Below, in pieces: positions 28,424 through 35,810 of a stretch of DNA of 64,000 bases. This DNA comes from Methylophaga sp. 41_12_T18 (GTDB lineage Bacteria; Pseudomonadota; Gammaproteobacteria; Nitrosococcales; Methylophagaceae), in the NCBI GenBank assembly GCA_002163115.1, contig MAAI01000090.1, forward strand, positions 1 through 64,000, written 5' to 3'. The notes beneath the pieces are model-generated. The model saw nothing but the letters and a program-made list of their open reading frames with translations. It ran no database searches and had not been told where the DNA came from. How positions within the stretch are numbered: position 1 is the stretch's first letter; each line of letters begins with the position of its first letter. The position numbers were made by a program, and so were the translations under genes.

Positions 28424-29414
28424 GGTGTTCGACTTTAAGTGAAGCTAAACCGCTCTCTAAACGTTGCCAATCGTGCTCGGTTTTAGCTAAGCCAAAGCGA
28501 AGACTAGGCGGCGAGTTAAAACGTCGCGTTAATATGCCTAGTTTTGAAAGCGCATGTTGATAGTCATAAGCATGTTCAGTTGGCACCCATTGAAATAAAG
28601 CACAGCCGTTAGTTGGCGGTAAGCCGGCATCAATCAATAGTTGTTTCAGTCGCTGACTTTGTTCTATTAAATTGTATTGGCATTGCTGCTGCCAGTCACT
28701 GTCAGCAAGTGCTAACCGTGCGATATAACGTGATGGTCCTGAAATTTGCCAAGGACCGAGACGATTCTGTAATAGTGATAATAGTTTTGTTTCAGCACAT
28801 ACAAAGCCAACCCGTAAACCGGCTAAACCAAAAAACTTACCTAGGGAACGAAAGATAATCAGTCCTGGTTGTGGACTGAACTGGGTCAAACTGAGTTCTG
28901 GGGTGGTATCGATAAATGCCTCATCAACAATTAACCAGCCATCATGATGAGCGAGTTGTTGATGCCAATGAAGCAATTGTTCGTTAGTAAATTGTTCGGC
29001 TGTTGGGTTGTTGGGATTAATAATAATTAACACATCCAACAGGTCGATTCGTGCATCGATTTCATCGGAATGTAACTCAATGACTTCATGACCTGCTCGT
29101 TGCCACGAATAAAAGTGCTCAGCGTAGGCGGGTGTAATAATGCCAACCCGACACTTTGCACGTAGTTGTGGCAGCATTTGAATTGCCGCTTGCGAGCCTG
29201 ACACAGGCAATAATGATTCAGTTTGATAATAACGTTGGGCAGCGGCTAATAAACCATCATTGTCATTGGGCAATTGTGACCAACATTCGCTGGGGATAGC
29301 TGTTGGCACTGGCCAACCGTTGGGATTGATACCGGTAGATAAGTCCAACCACTCAGCAAGGGCAATGCCATAGTCATCTACGGCTTTAATGAGATTGCCA
29401 CCATGTTCAAGCAT
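28413..29414 (-). CDS. cobC: Threonine-phosphate decarboxylase
   Basis: A 333-residue PLP enzyme of aminotransferase fold that makes the aminopropanol phosphate linker of cobalamin from threonine phosphate. It opens with [13 protein letters not shown] and [13 protein letters not shown], the family start. The [10 protein letters not shown] motif and the PLP lysine in [19 protein letters not shown] (near residue 190) are intact. This is CobC in Pseudomonas naming and CobD in Salmonella naming. It overlaps cbiB by eight bases and cobQ by 11. Confidence 0.93.
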   Translation of the reverse strand: MLEHGGNLIKAVDDYGIALAEWLDLSTGINPNGWPVPTAIPSECWSQLPNDNDGLLAAAQRYYQTESLLPVSGSQAAIQMLPQLRAKCRVGIITPAYAEHFYSWQRAGHEVIELHSDEIDARIDLLDVLIIINPNNPTAEQFTNEQLLHWHQQLAHHDGWLIVDEAFIDTTPELSLTQFSPQPGLIIFRSLGKFFGLAGLRVGFVCAETKLLSLLQNRLGPWQISGPSRYIARLALADSDWQQQCQYNLIEQSQRLKQLLIDAGLPPTNGCALFQWVPTEHAYDYQHALSKLGILTRRFNSPPSLRFGLAKTEHDWQRLESGLASLKVEHHDR

Positions 29415-30324
29415 AACTAAACCCCGCCATTACAAATAATACTGCTAGCCATAAAAATACCGTGTTGCGAACCAAGCTTAATGCCCGTGTAATATCTGCT
29501 GCTTGTGCGATGGGCCCAGTGCCCAGCACAGGACGTTGATGCCACTGACCGTGATATTTCGCTGGCCCACCAATCGTTATTTGCAATGCACCTGCACCTG
29601 CTGCCATGACTGGACCAGCATTGGGACTTTCACAGTGTTTTGCTTGTGACTTCCAGCTGTTAAAAGCGTGTTTTCTTGAGCCTAATAAGCTATAACTTAA
29701 CGCGGTTAACCGAGCTGGAATATAGTTGAGGACATCGTCTAAACGAGCAGCAAAACGGCCAAAATAAAGATACTGTTCATTTTTATAGCCCCACATGGCA
29801 TCGAGGGTATTACTCAAACGGTAAATAACAATCCCGGGTATTCCTGCAACAATAAACCAAAACAAAGCTGCAAATACGCTGTCACTACCATTTTCTAAAA
29901 TAGATTCGATACTGGCATTGGCAATATTTAATGTTGCTGGATCACGACTGACAATTCGGCTGGTTAATAACCGTGCTTGAGTATTATTGCCTGCTAATAA
30001 GGCTTCAGCGATAGGTTGAGTATGATCATGTAAGCTCTTATGGCCAATGCATAAGGTCACAATAACAAGGCTAACTACTAGGCTTAAATAAGGAGCTAAA
30101 CTAATTAAATAAGCTGCACCAGAGATAGGAATAATCAGTATTAATACTGCCAATGCACCTAAGGTTAATTGTCTCAGATGAGATGCACTATTGAGATGAC
30201 GAAAGCTACTTTCTACTTTATTGACCAAGTAGCCAAAACCGACCAAGGGATGAAATCGTTTCGGTTCACCTAGCCACCAGTCAAGCAGCAGTGCTACGCA
30301 AATAATCAACACAGTCTCTAACAT
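29407..30324 (-). CDS. cbiB: Adenosylcobinamide-phosphate synthase
   Basis: A 305-residue polytopic membrane protein that attaches aminopropanol (phosphate) to adenosylcobyric acid. The first helix is followed by LLLDWWLGEPKRFHPLVGFG, the classic CbiB opening. The later SIESILENGSDSVFAALFWF and the RLSNTLDAMWGYKN motif also match. Called CobD in Pseudomonas nomenclature. It starts two bases after bluB. Confidence 0.95.
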   Translation of the reverse strand: MLETVLIICVALLLDWWLGEPKRFHPLVGFGYLVNKVESSFRHLNSASHLRQLTLGALAVLILIIPISGAAYLISLAPYLSLVVSLVIVTLCIGHKSLHDHTQPIAEALLAGNNTQARLLTSRIVSRDPATLNIANASIESILENGSDSVFAALFWFIVAGIPGIVIYRLSNTLDAMWGYKNEQYLYFGRFAARLDDVLNYIPARLTALSYSLLGSRKHAFNSWKSQAKHCESPNAGPVMAAGAGALQITIGGPAKYHGQWHQRPVLGTGPIAQAADITRALSLVRNTVFLWLAVLFVMAGFSYA

Positions 30325-30326
30325 AG

Positions 30327-30983
30327 CTAGTCAGTCTGACCCCATTGATCATTGAAAATGAATTGCTCAAGTGGTTGTTGTTGGCGCCAGTTTTCCATGG
30401 CCAGCATCGGTGCAGGGTAAAACTCTTTAACGTGGCCTAAGCATAAAATAGCCACGGCTTTAGCACCTTTAGGCATCGTTAGTAATTCAGCTAAGTCATC
30501 AGGTTCAAACAAAGATACCCAGCCCATACCGATACCTTCAGCTCTAGCTGCCAACCACATATTTTGAATGGCACATGATACCGATGCTAAATCCATTTCT
30601 GGCATGGTACGTCGACCAAAAACATGAGGTTCACGTTCATCCATTAAAGCCATCACTAACAATTCAGCACAGTCATTAATGCCTTCAACTTTGAGTCGCA
30701 TAAATTGTTGTTGTCGTTCAGCTAATGCCTCGGCTGTTTTGATGCGTTCGGCATCAACAAGCTGATAAATATCGTTGCGTAGCTGAGGTGTTTTTATACG
30801 AATAATGCGCCAAGGCTGCATATAACCAACACTGGGAGCTTGATGAGCGACCTTGAACAAACGTTGCATGATCGCTTCATCAATCGGCTTATTGATGAAA
30901 TGACGCATATCACGCCGTTCACCAATGACTTGATAAATCGCAGCGCGTTGTTGCTCACTGTATTGGTGTTGATTGTCGGTCAT
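30327..30983 (-). CDS. bluB: 5,6-dimethylbenzimidazole synthase
   Basis: A 218-residue flavin-destroying enzyme of the nitroreductase fold that makes the lower ligand of B12 from FMNH2 and oxygen. The signatures are VIGERRDMRHFINKPIDE near residue 20, APSVGYMQPWRIIRI near 50, and AIQNMWLAARAEGIGMGWVS near 140, which separates BluB from ordinary nitroreductases. It overlaps cobB by four bases. It indicates aerobic self-supply of dimethylbenzimidazole, so the cell makes true cobalamin rather than relying on another base. Confidence 0.95.
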   Translation of the reverse strand: MTDNQHQYSEQQRAAIYQVIGERRDMRHFINKPIDEAIMQRLFKVAHQAPSVGYMQPWRIIRIKTPQLRNDIYQLVDAERIKTAEALAERQQQFMRLKVEGINDCAELLVMALMDEREPHVFGRRTMPEMDLASVSCAIQNMWLAARAEGIGMGWVSLFEPDDLAELLTMPKGAKAVAILCLGHVKEFYPAPMLAMENWRQQQPLEQFIFNDQWGQTD

Positions 30984-32266
30984 GGCAGAAATAGTTCTAC
31001 GATTGCATCAGGGTTAGATGGAAAATAGAAATGGATATAGGAAGCGGTTAAGCGTTGTTGTTGATACACCGCTTCATGAGTATGGTTGCCATTTGGATTT
31101 TCAGCCTGTGCAATTGCCGTTAGTTCATTCGCAAAAGTGGAGTGATGGTAAGTATGACCCCGTAACGATTTATTGTTTAGGCTGACTTGTTGTAATGCCA
31201 ATGCTGCTAATCGTGGTTGCATGGTGACATCACCTGCGAGTATGCCAACCATCTCAGCATGCTCACCCTGTTTATCAGTGATCGAATTGGTTAAATACAA
31301 CATGCCGCCACATTCAGCGACGATAGGTTTATTGGCGTCGAAATGCTGCTGAATAGCCGACTTCATTGGCTGATTATCAGCTAATGCTGATAAATGTAAT
31401 TCTGGATAGCCACCGGGTAAATAAATGCTATCAGCAGCGGGTAACGTCGAGTCTGTCAGCGGTGAAAAGAAAACGAGCTCCGCACCGAGTTGTTGTAATA
31501 GAGCAAGGTTAGCTTGATAGATAAATGAAAATGCAGCATCACGAGCTATCGCAATGGTTTGACCTTGTAACTTCGCTGCTATTTTATCTGTGACTGCAGA
31601 GTCGATTGCCACCTGAGGCAATACGGTCGCTGGCTCAATCACTAACTTTGAACAATATTGATCTAAGCGTTGGTCTAAATCGTCAATTTCATTGGCTTGA
31701 ACTAAACCAAGATGGCGGCTTGGTATCGCTGATTCTACTTGTCTAGGCAGCGCGCCAAAGCAGTTCACATCGTCAGGCAATGCATCAATCAACATTTGGT
31801 AATGACGTTCGCTGCCAATACGGTTTGCAAACACACCAGCGAAGGGAAGGTCGCTTTGGAAATGCTGTAAGCCATAGGCTAAAGCGGCAAAGGTTTGAGC
31901 CATTGCTGAGGCATCAATAACAGCCAATACCGGAATGCCAAAGGTAGTAGCAAGATCAGCGGTCGATGGATCGCCATCAAATAAGCCCATGACACCTTCA
32001 ATCAAAATAACATCGGCTTGTTGGGCGGCCTCAGCTAAAAGTTGCTGACAAGCAGGTTTACCAACCATCCATAAATCTAATTGATAAACCGGATGGCCGC
32101 TGGCTACTTCGAGAATAGTAGGATCAAGAAAATCAGGTCCGGCTTTAAACACGCGAACCTGTTTTCCTTGTTGGCAATAATAACGTGCTAATGTGGCCGT
32201 TACTGTCGTTTTACCTTGCCCGGAAGCTGGGGCTGCAATGACTACTGCAGAACAGTTTGTTTTCAA
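30980..32266 (-). CDS. cobB: Cobyrinate a,c-diamide synthase
   Basis: A 428-residue glutamine-dependent amidase (CobB/CbiA) that amidates the a and c carboxylates of cobyrinic acid. The N-terminal ATPase P-loop is VIAAPASGQGKTTVTATLAR near residues 9-28, and the class I amidotransferase half has the cysteine in PIVAECGGMLYL near residue 325. Corrin-ring genes are absent here. The window therefore covers only the late pathway, starting at cobyrinate. It begins two bases after the membrane-protein gene that heads the operon. Confidence 0.94.
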   Translation of the reverse strand: MKTNCSAVVIAAPASGQGKTTVTATLARYYCQQGKQVRVFKAGPDFLDPTILEVASGHPVYQLDLWMVGKPACQQLLAEAAQQADVILIEGVMGLFDGDPSTADLATTFGIPVLAVIDASAMAQTFAALAYGLQHFQSDLPFAGVFANRIGSERHYQMLIDALPDDVNCFGALPRQVESAIPSRHLGLVQANEIDDLDQRLDQYCSKLVIEPATVLPQVAIDSAVTDKIAAKLQGQTIAIARDAAFSFIYQANLALLQQLGAELVFFSPLTDSTLPAADSIYLPGGYPELHLSALADNQPMKSAIQQHFDANKPIVAECGGMLYLTNSITDKQGEHAEMVGILAGDVTMQPRLAALALQQVSLNNKSLRGHTYHHSTFANELTAIAQAENPNGNHTHEAVYQQQRLTASYIHFYFPSNPDAIVELFLP

Positions 32267-32268
32267 GG

Positions 32269-32844
32269 TTAACCTTCCTGACGGTGGCCTAATGCGCGGT
32301 TAGCCGAAACAGCTAAAACGTGGAAAGCCATTGCCAAAGCAATATAAAACGCAATATTACTTAACGAACTTGGAAAGTAGTTAATAAAACGAGCGCCGTA
32401 TTCAACTAATGTTGGCTCAGGATAACGTCCTGACAAGAAGTAAAAACCACCGCCGGATAACACTGTACTAACTGCACTTGCCACAACAATAGAAGCCGTT
32501 AATGGCAACAAAGTTGGCCAGTTAAACTGGTAACGATTCTTATACCATTTACCTGCAAACCATAGGCTGGCATAAGCAGGAAGTAACATAATATAAGCAG
32601 GAGAAATGCAAGCACTGCTGACACCACCATAAGTGATGCCTGCATAATCTAATAATCCGGCTTCAAGTAATAACAGTGGAAATAGAGCTTTAGATGAAAC
32701 ATAAAAGCCGGCAAGAAAAAATACCGCCCAAGATGCACTAGGAAGATGATTGATGGTGGAAAAATGATGGCCACGCGTAAAGGCCATTAAAGCGATAAGT
32801 AATAATCCGACAGCGATTTGTTGGCGGTTAGATAGTGTAAACAT
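32269..32844 (-). CDS. Membrane protein heading the B12 operon, possible transport component
   Basis: A 191-residue protein with about five to six helices (VGLLLIALMAF, WAVFFLAGFYVS, YIMLLPAYASLWFAG, LPLTASIVVASAVSTVL, IAFYIALAMAFHVLAV). The start at 32844 has a perfect GGAG site; a longer frame from 32874 would read through the leader hairpin. Being the first gene under a cobalamin riboswitch suggests a role in moving cobalt, corrinoid or a B12 precursor. Size and helix count resemble ECF-type substrate-binding membrane proteins. There is no recognisable cobalt-binding histidine motif, and the function is unknown. Confidence 0.8.
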   Translation of the reverse strand: MFTLSNRQQIAVGLLLIALMAFTRGHHFSTINHLPSASWAVFFLAGFYVSSKALFPLLLLEAGLLDYAGITYGGVSSACISPAYIMLLPAYASLWFAGKWYKNRYQFNWPTLLPLTASIVVASAVSTVLSGGGFYFLSGRYPEPTLVEYGARFINYFPSSLSNIAFYIALAMAFHVLAVSANRALGHRQEG

Positions 32845-32856
32845 ATTGTCTCCTGC

Positions 32857-32870
32857 GTGCCGACCCGCAC
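32857..32870 (-). promoter_or_regulatory. Leader hairpin with GGGTCG loop (cob operon)
   Basis: On the minus strand GTGC-GGGTCG-GCAC forms a small stem-loop directly before the ribosome binding site (GGAG) of the operon's first gene. The same hexaloop sits at the same place before the receptor gene at 35025, and a GGGTGA variant before the receptor gene at 35811. Confidence 0.5.
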
Positions 32871-32880
32871 ACAATTGAGG

Positions 32881-32904
32881 AAAAAAACATAAGCAAGCTT
32901 ATGC
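32881..32904 (-). terminator. Riboswitch-linked intrinsic terminator
   Basis: On the minus strand CATAAG-CTTG-CTTATG is followed by seven Ts. It lies right after the cobalamin riboswitch and before the first gene. This suggests that B12 binding stops transcription of the whole cob operon here. Confidence 0.8.
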
Positions 32905-33040
32905 AGGTATTACCTTAGGCCGGTATCCGGACTCATGAATAAACTATTCACTTACCGTTGCGGGGGCAGCTCTGGAGTTGTCAGTTAAGACGCACCAGAT
33001 TCCCGTTTACTCATTAGCATTTTTCAACCTAATGACACCT
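32905..33040 (-). promoter_or_regulatory. Cobalamin riboswitch of the cob operon
   Basis: The minus strand contains the conserved cobalamin aptamer elements in order: AGGTGTCATTAGG (P1 5' side), GGGAATCTGGTGCG, the core GCCCCCGCAACGGTAA at 32969-32953, and GAGTCCGGATACCGGCC as the B12-box-like 3' element, closed by CCTAAGGTAATACCT. It is a compact version. It sits upstream of the ten-gene operon and feeds into the terminator at 32881-32904. Expression should fall when adenosylcobalamin or another cobalamin is abundant. Confidence 0.93.
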
Positions 33041-33062
33041 AGGGTTTAAAAATAATAAACTT

Positions 33063-33103
33063 TAAAAAAATACGCCTGCCAAATTAATGGCAAGCGTTTT
33101 TTC
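33063..33103 (-). terminator. Terminator of the first TonB-dependent receptor gene
   Basis: ACGCTTGCCA and TGGCAGGCGT (minus strand, one G-T pair) flank a six-base loop and are followed by ATTTTTTT; T-runs occur on both sides, so it may work in both directions. It lies just after the stop at 33112. Confidence 0.82.
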
Positions 33104-33111
33104 TAGCTTCT

Positions 33112-35025
33112 TTAGAAGTTATATTGTGCACCTACAGTCCAACTACGACTAAAGTTAACTGGATAAATAGCATCTTCTCTAACTAAGATTCCATTACTTT
33201 TATCAAAAATATTATTAACACTAGCGGTTAATAATATTTTGTCATAACTGAAGTTGTAAGTAAGGTTTGTTGATTCATAATGAGGCTGTTTTTGTGAAAA
33301 GTTATTAGCAAAATCCTCTGCTGCATATGCCTTACTACGGTAATTATGGGATAACACAAACTTTGAGTTATCTGTTGGTGAATAATGTACTGCTACCGTT
33401 ACATTGTGACGTGATACACCGGGTAGATTTTTCCCGTCATAACTGCCATTACCTTCATCTTCATTATCAATAATTGCTCTGGTATACGCATAAGTAACCG
33501 AGGTTAACCATTGCTCATTAAATTTATGACGGTTTTGTACTTCTACACCATATTTATAAGATTCATCTATGTTCGTGTTAAAGCCTGTGAATAGGCCCGT
33601 TTTACGATAATAAATTTCATTATCTAAATCAGAACCATAGAAGGTGACTTTTGTTTTATCATTTTCTGTAACGTGGTTTAAACCAATATTAAAAGTTTTA
33701 ACTTTAGTCGGTTCAATAAAACCATTAAACGTAGCACCTGAGCTGAAAAAACGATCAATATCTGGTGCTTGGAATGAGGTATTGAAGTTACTGAATAGCG
33801 ATAAACGAGCATTGATGCGTTGATTTAAACCGATATCGTAGGCATATAAATCGTGATCGTCATTTGAACTAGCCGATGTAGAAGAGTAGTCGTATTCAAC
33901 ATTTTCTTTACGTCCACCTAGAGATATCGTGGTATCACCGAAAAAGTAGTTACCTTGGATAAAGTAACCTGTATTTTCTTTGGTGGTGACATTTCCAAAT
34001 GCATCTCTTTCGCCATCAAAACGTTGAACACCAGTCGTGATGTTGAAATTATCAGCACCATACTTTAGTAAAACTTCATCACTTTTAGAGTTGTATTCAC
34101 TGACACTTGCCCATGTTACCCAATTTACAACTTTGTCTTCATCGGAGTGGTTATATGAAATTTGTAAGCGATCAGTAATATCTGCTTCTATACCAAAGAA
34201 TGTTGTATCGGTATGGAATCTATGTTGGTTATAAGCATTACCGCTATTCTGTTCAGGCTCATCTTTATATTCAGCAAGCGTCATAGAACCTGTGTAGCGT
34301 GTATCAATCGTAGAGTGATCTCTACCGACAGATATTTTAAGGTTATCGGTTGGCATAATATCGAGTGCAACATGCGAATTAGCATTGCTAGACTCATCAC
34401 TGAAACCATTGGTGTCATCATCTTTAAAACCATCAAGTTCAGAATGGTCACCAGATACTGCTAAGTTGAAATAGTCATGGGCATAGCCGGTAGAAAAAGA
34501 AGCGGTCTGCTGACCAGCATTACCAAATGCAACACCTACACGATGATTGACTTCATCATTGGTATAAATCTGGATTGAACCGGCTGTCGCATTATCACCA
34601 TAGATTACTGAGCCACTACCTTTGGTGATTTCTATACGTTTGATATTTTTGAGAGAAATTGAACTTAATAACGCTGGTGTCATATCGATGTTGTTAAGGC
34701 GACGACCATTAACAGTAATTGCGATATTTTGATAACCATCACCAATACCGTAACCACGCATATCAAGCAATTGGCTATATGGGTTACCAAAAGCTGGTAG
34801 AACACTAACAGAGGTATTTTGGTTTAAAAATGCATAGATGTCTTGTGCACCCGATGATGCAATGTCATTGGCATCATAAACTTCAGAGGCATAAGTTGCG
34901 TCAACATCAGTCGTTTCAGTCTTGGTAGCTGAAACTAAGACTGGCTCTAAAGTGATGGACTCTGCAAAAGCGGTGTTAGCTATAGAAGCTAAAATAGCTG
35001 TTGCTAGGTATTTACTTGTTTTCAT
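33112..35025 (-). CDS. TonB-dependent receptor under B12 control
   Basis: A 637-residue outer-membrane receptor. The signal peptide MKTSKYLATAILASIANTAFA is followed by a TonB-box-like region (LEPVLVSATKTET), a plug with DMRGYGIGDGYQNIAITVNG and IEITKGSGSVIYGDNATAGS, and a beta-barrel ending in the aromatic residue of VGAQYNF. It is clearly different from the classical BtuB encoded divergently. A cobalamin riboswitch in its leader points to import of cobalamin, a precursor, or possibly cobalt chelates. Stop and terminator are close together, so it is monocistronic. Confidence 0.88.
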   Translation of the reverse strand: MKTSKYLATAILASIANTAFAESITLEPVLVSATKTETTDVDATYASEVYDANDIASSGAQDIYAFLNQNTSVSVLPAFGNPYSQLLDMRGYGIGDGYQNIAITVNGRRLNNIDMTPALLSSISLKNIKRIEITKGSGSVIYGDNATAGSIQIYTNDEVNHRVGVAFGNAGQQTASFSTGYAHDYFNLAVSGDHSELDGFKDDDTNGFSDESSNANSHVALDIMPTDNLKISVGRDHSTIDTRYTGSMTLAEYKDEPEQNSGNAYNQHRFHTDTTFFGIEADITDRLQISYNHSDEDKVVNWVTWASVSEYNSKSDEVLLKYGADNFNITTGVQRFDGERDAFGNVTTKENTGYFIQGNYFFGDTTISLGGRKENVEYDYSSTSASSNDDHDLYAYDIGLNQRINARLSLFSNFNTSFQAPDIDRFFSSGATFNGFIEPTKVKTFNIGLNHVTENDKTKVTFYGSDLDNEIYYRKTGLFTGFNTNIDESYKYGVEVQNRHKFNEQWLTSVTYAYTRAIIDNEDEGNGSYDGKNLPGVSRHNVTVAVHYSPTDNSKFVLSHNYRSKAYAAEDFANNFSQKQPHYESTNLTYNFSYDKILLTASVNNIFDKSNGILVREDAIYPVNFSRSWTVGAQYNF

Positions 35026-35038
35026 TCATTTTCCGTAT

Positions 35039-35052
35039 GCGCCGACCCGCGC
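35039..35052 (-). promoter_or_regulatory. Leader hairpin with GGGTCG loop (receptor 1)
   Basis: On the minus strand GCGC-GGGTCG-GCGC lies about 23 bases before ATG 35025, the same hexaloop and position as in the cob operon leader. Confidence 0.5.
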
Positions 35053-35161
35053 GTGTTTTGGGTAAAGGACAATTTACGGAAGGGAGGAACAAGTAGATAA
35101 CAGTTCAAATGAACTGCAGTCAAAACTTGGATATCGCCCACCGCAATATTGTTGATATAGC

Positions 35162-35359
35162 AATAGGCCGGTCTCCGGACTTACGAGAATGTCTATATTA
35201 GACCGCCTTCCCATGAATGAATCACAGTGGCATAGGATCTAATTTATCTCGCTTACCGTTGCGGGGGCAGTGTTGGATTCGTCACTTACTTTCATAATAA
35301 ATATGACTCACCAGCTTCCCGTTTAATTATCAGTAAATGTATTACAGATAACACCTAAA
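35162..35359 (-). promoter_or_regulatory. Cobalamin riboswitch of receptor 1
   Basis: The minus strand has TTTAGGTG (P1), ACGGGAAGCTGGTGAG, the core CTGCCCCCGCAACGGTAAGC at 35270-35251, and AGTCCGGAGACCGGCCTATT as the closing B12-box-like element. About 120 bases separate it from the receptor start; a CAGTTC/GAACTG hairpin at 35102-35117 and the GGGTCG hairpin lie in between. It is longer than the cob operon riboswitch. Confidence 0.93.
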
Positions 35360-35548
35360 GCAGCGACATATAATAATTTTTTTACTAATTAAGTGTCAAT
35401 GAGTACAAGTCGTTCTCACCATAACCTTCTTTCGAGGACGGTTGCTGAAAGTCGTGGTGGAATAAGGTGTTAACACTGTGATTGTTCGTAGCAAACTATT
35501 TAAATAATAGTTGACTCATTTAATCAAGAATCATACTATTCGCGCCAT

Positions 35549-35736
35549 CTTCAGGTGCTCTGACATGATGTTAGAGTTAAAAGGGAAGTTGGTGCGTCAC
35601 TATTAATGACAACTCCAACACTGCCCCCGCAACGGTAAATGTTGAAAAATAAATCAATCAGCCACTGTGATTCATTCATGGGAAGGCGATTTGTTTTTGC
35701 GAAAGCGACAACATGAGTCCGGAGACCTGCCTGAAG
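35549..35736 (+). promoter_or_regulatory. Cobalamin riboswitch of btuB
   Basis: On the plus strand CTTCAGG at 35549-35555 pairs with CCTGAAG at 35730-35736 to close P1. Between them are AAGGGAAGTTGGTGCG, the core CTGCCCCCGCAACGGTAAAT near 35618-35637, and GAGTCCGGAGACCTGCC. All hallmark elements are present. An intrinsic terminator follows within seven bases, indicating transcriptional control of btuB. Confidence 0.95.
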
Positions 35737-35742
35737 TTTCAT

Positions 35743-35768
35743 GACAAACCTTATTGTTTGTCTTTTTA
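35743..35768 (+). terminator. Riboswitch-linked terminator before btuB
   Basis: GACAAAC at 35743-35749 and GTTTGTC at 35756-35762 form a perfect stem with a six-base loop, followed by TTTTTATT. It is the likely OFF structure of the btuB riboswitch. Confidence 0.88.
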
Positions 35769-35777
35769 TTAATACCT

Positions 35778-35798
35778 GGATCGCGGGTGAGCGTATCC
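35778..35798 (+). promoter_or_regulatory. Leader hairpin with GGGTGA loop (btuB)
   Basis: GGATCGC-GGGTGA-GCGTATCC forms a stem with one bulged T, lying between the terminator and the AGGAGA site of btuB. It is the third copy of the small GGGT-loop hairpin seen in the other two B12 leaders. Confidence 0.5.
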
Positions 35799-35810
35799 TC
35801 AGGAGAAAGA

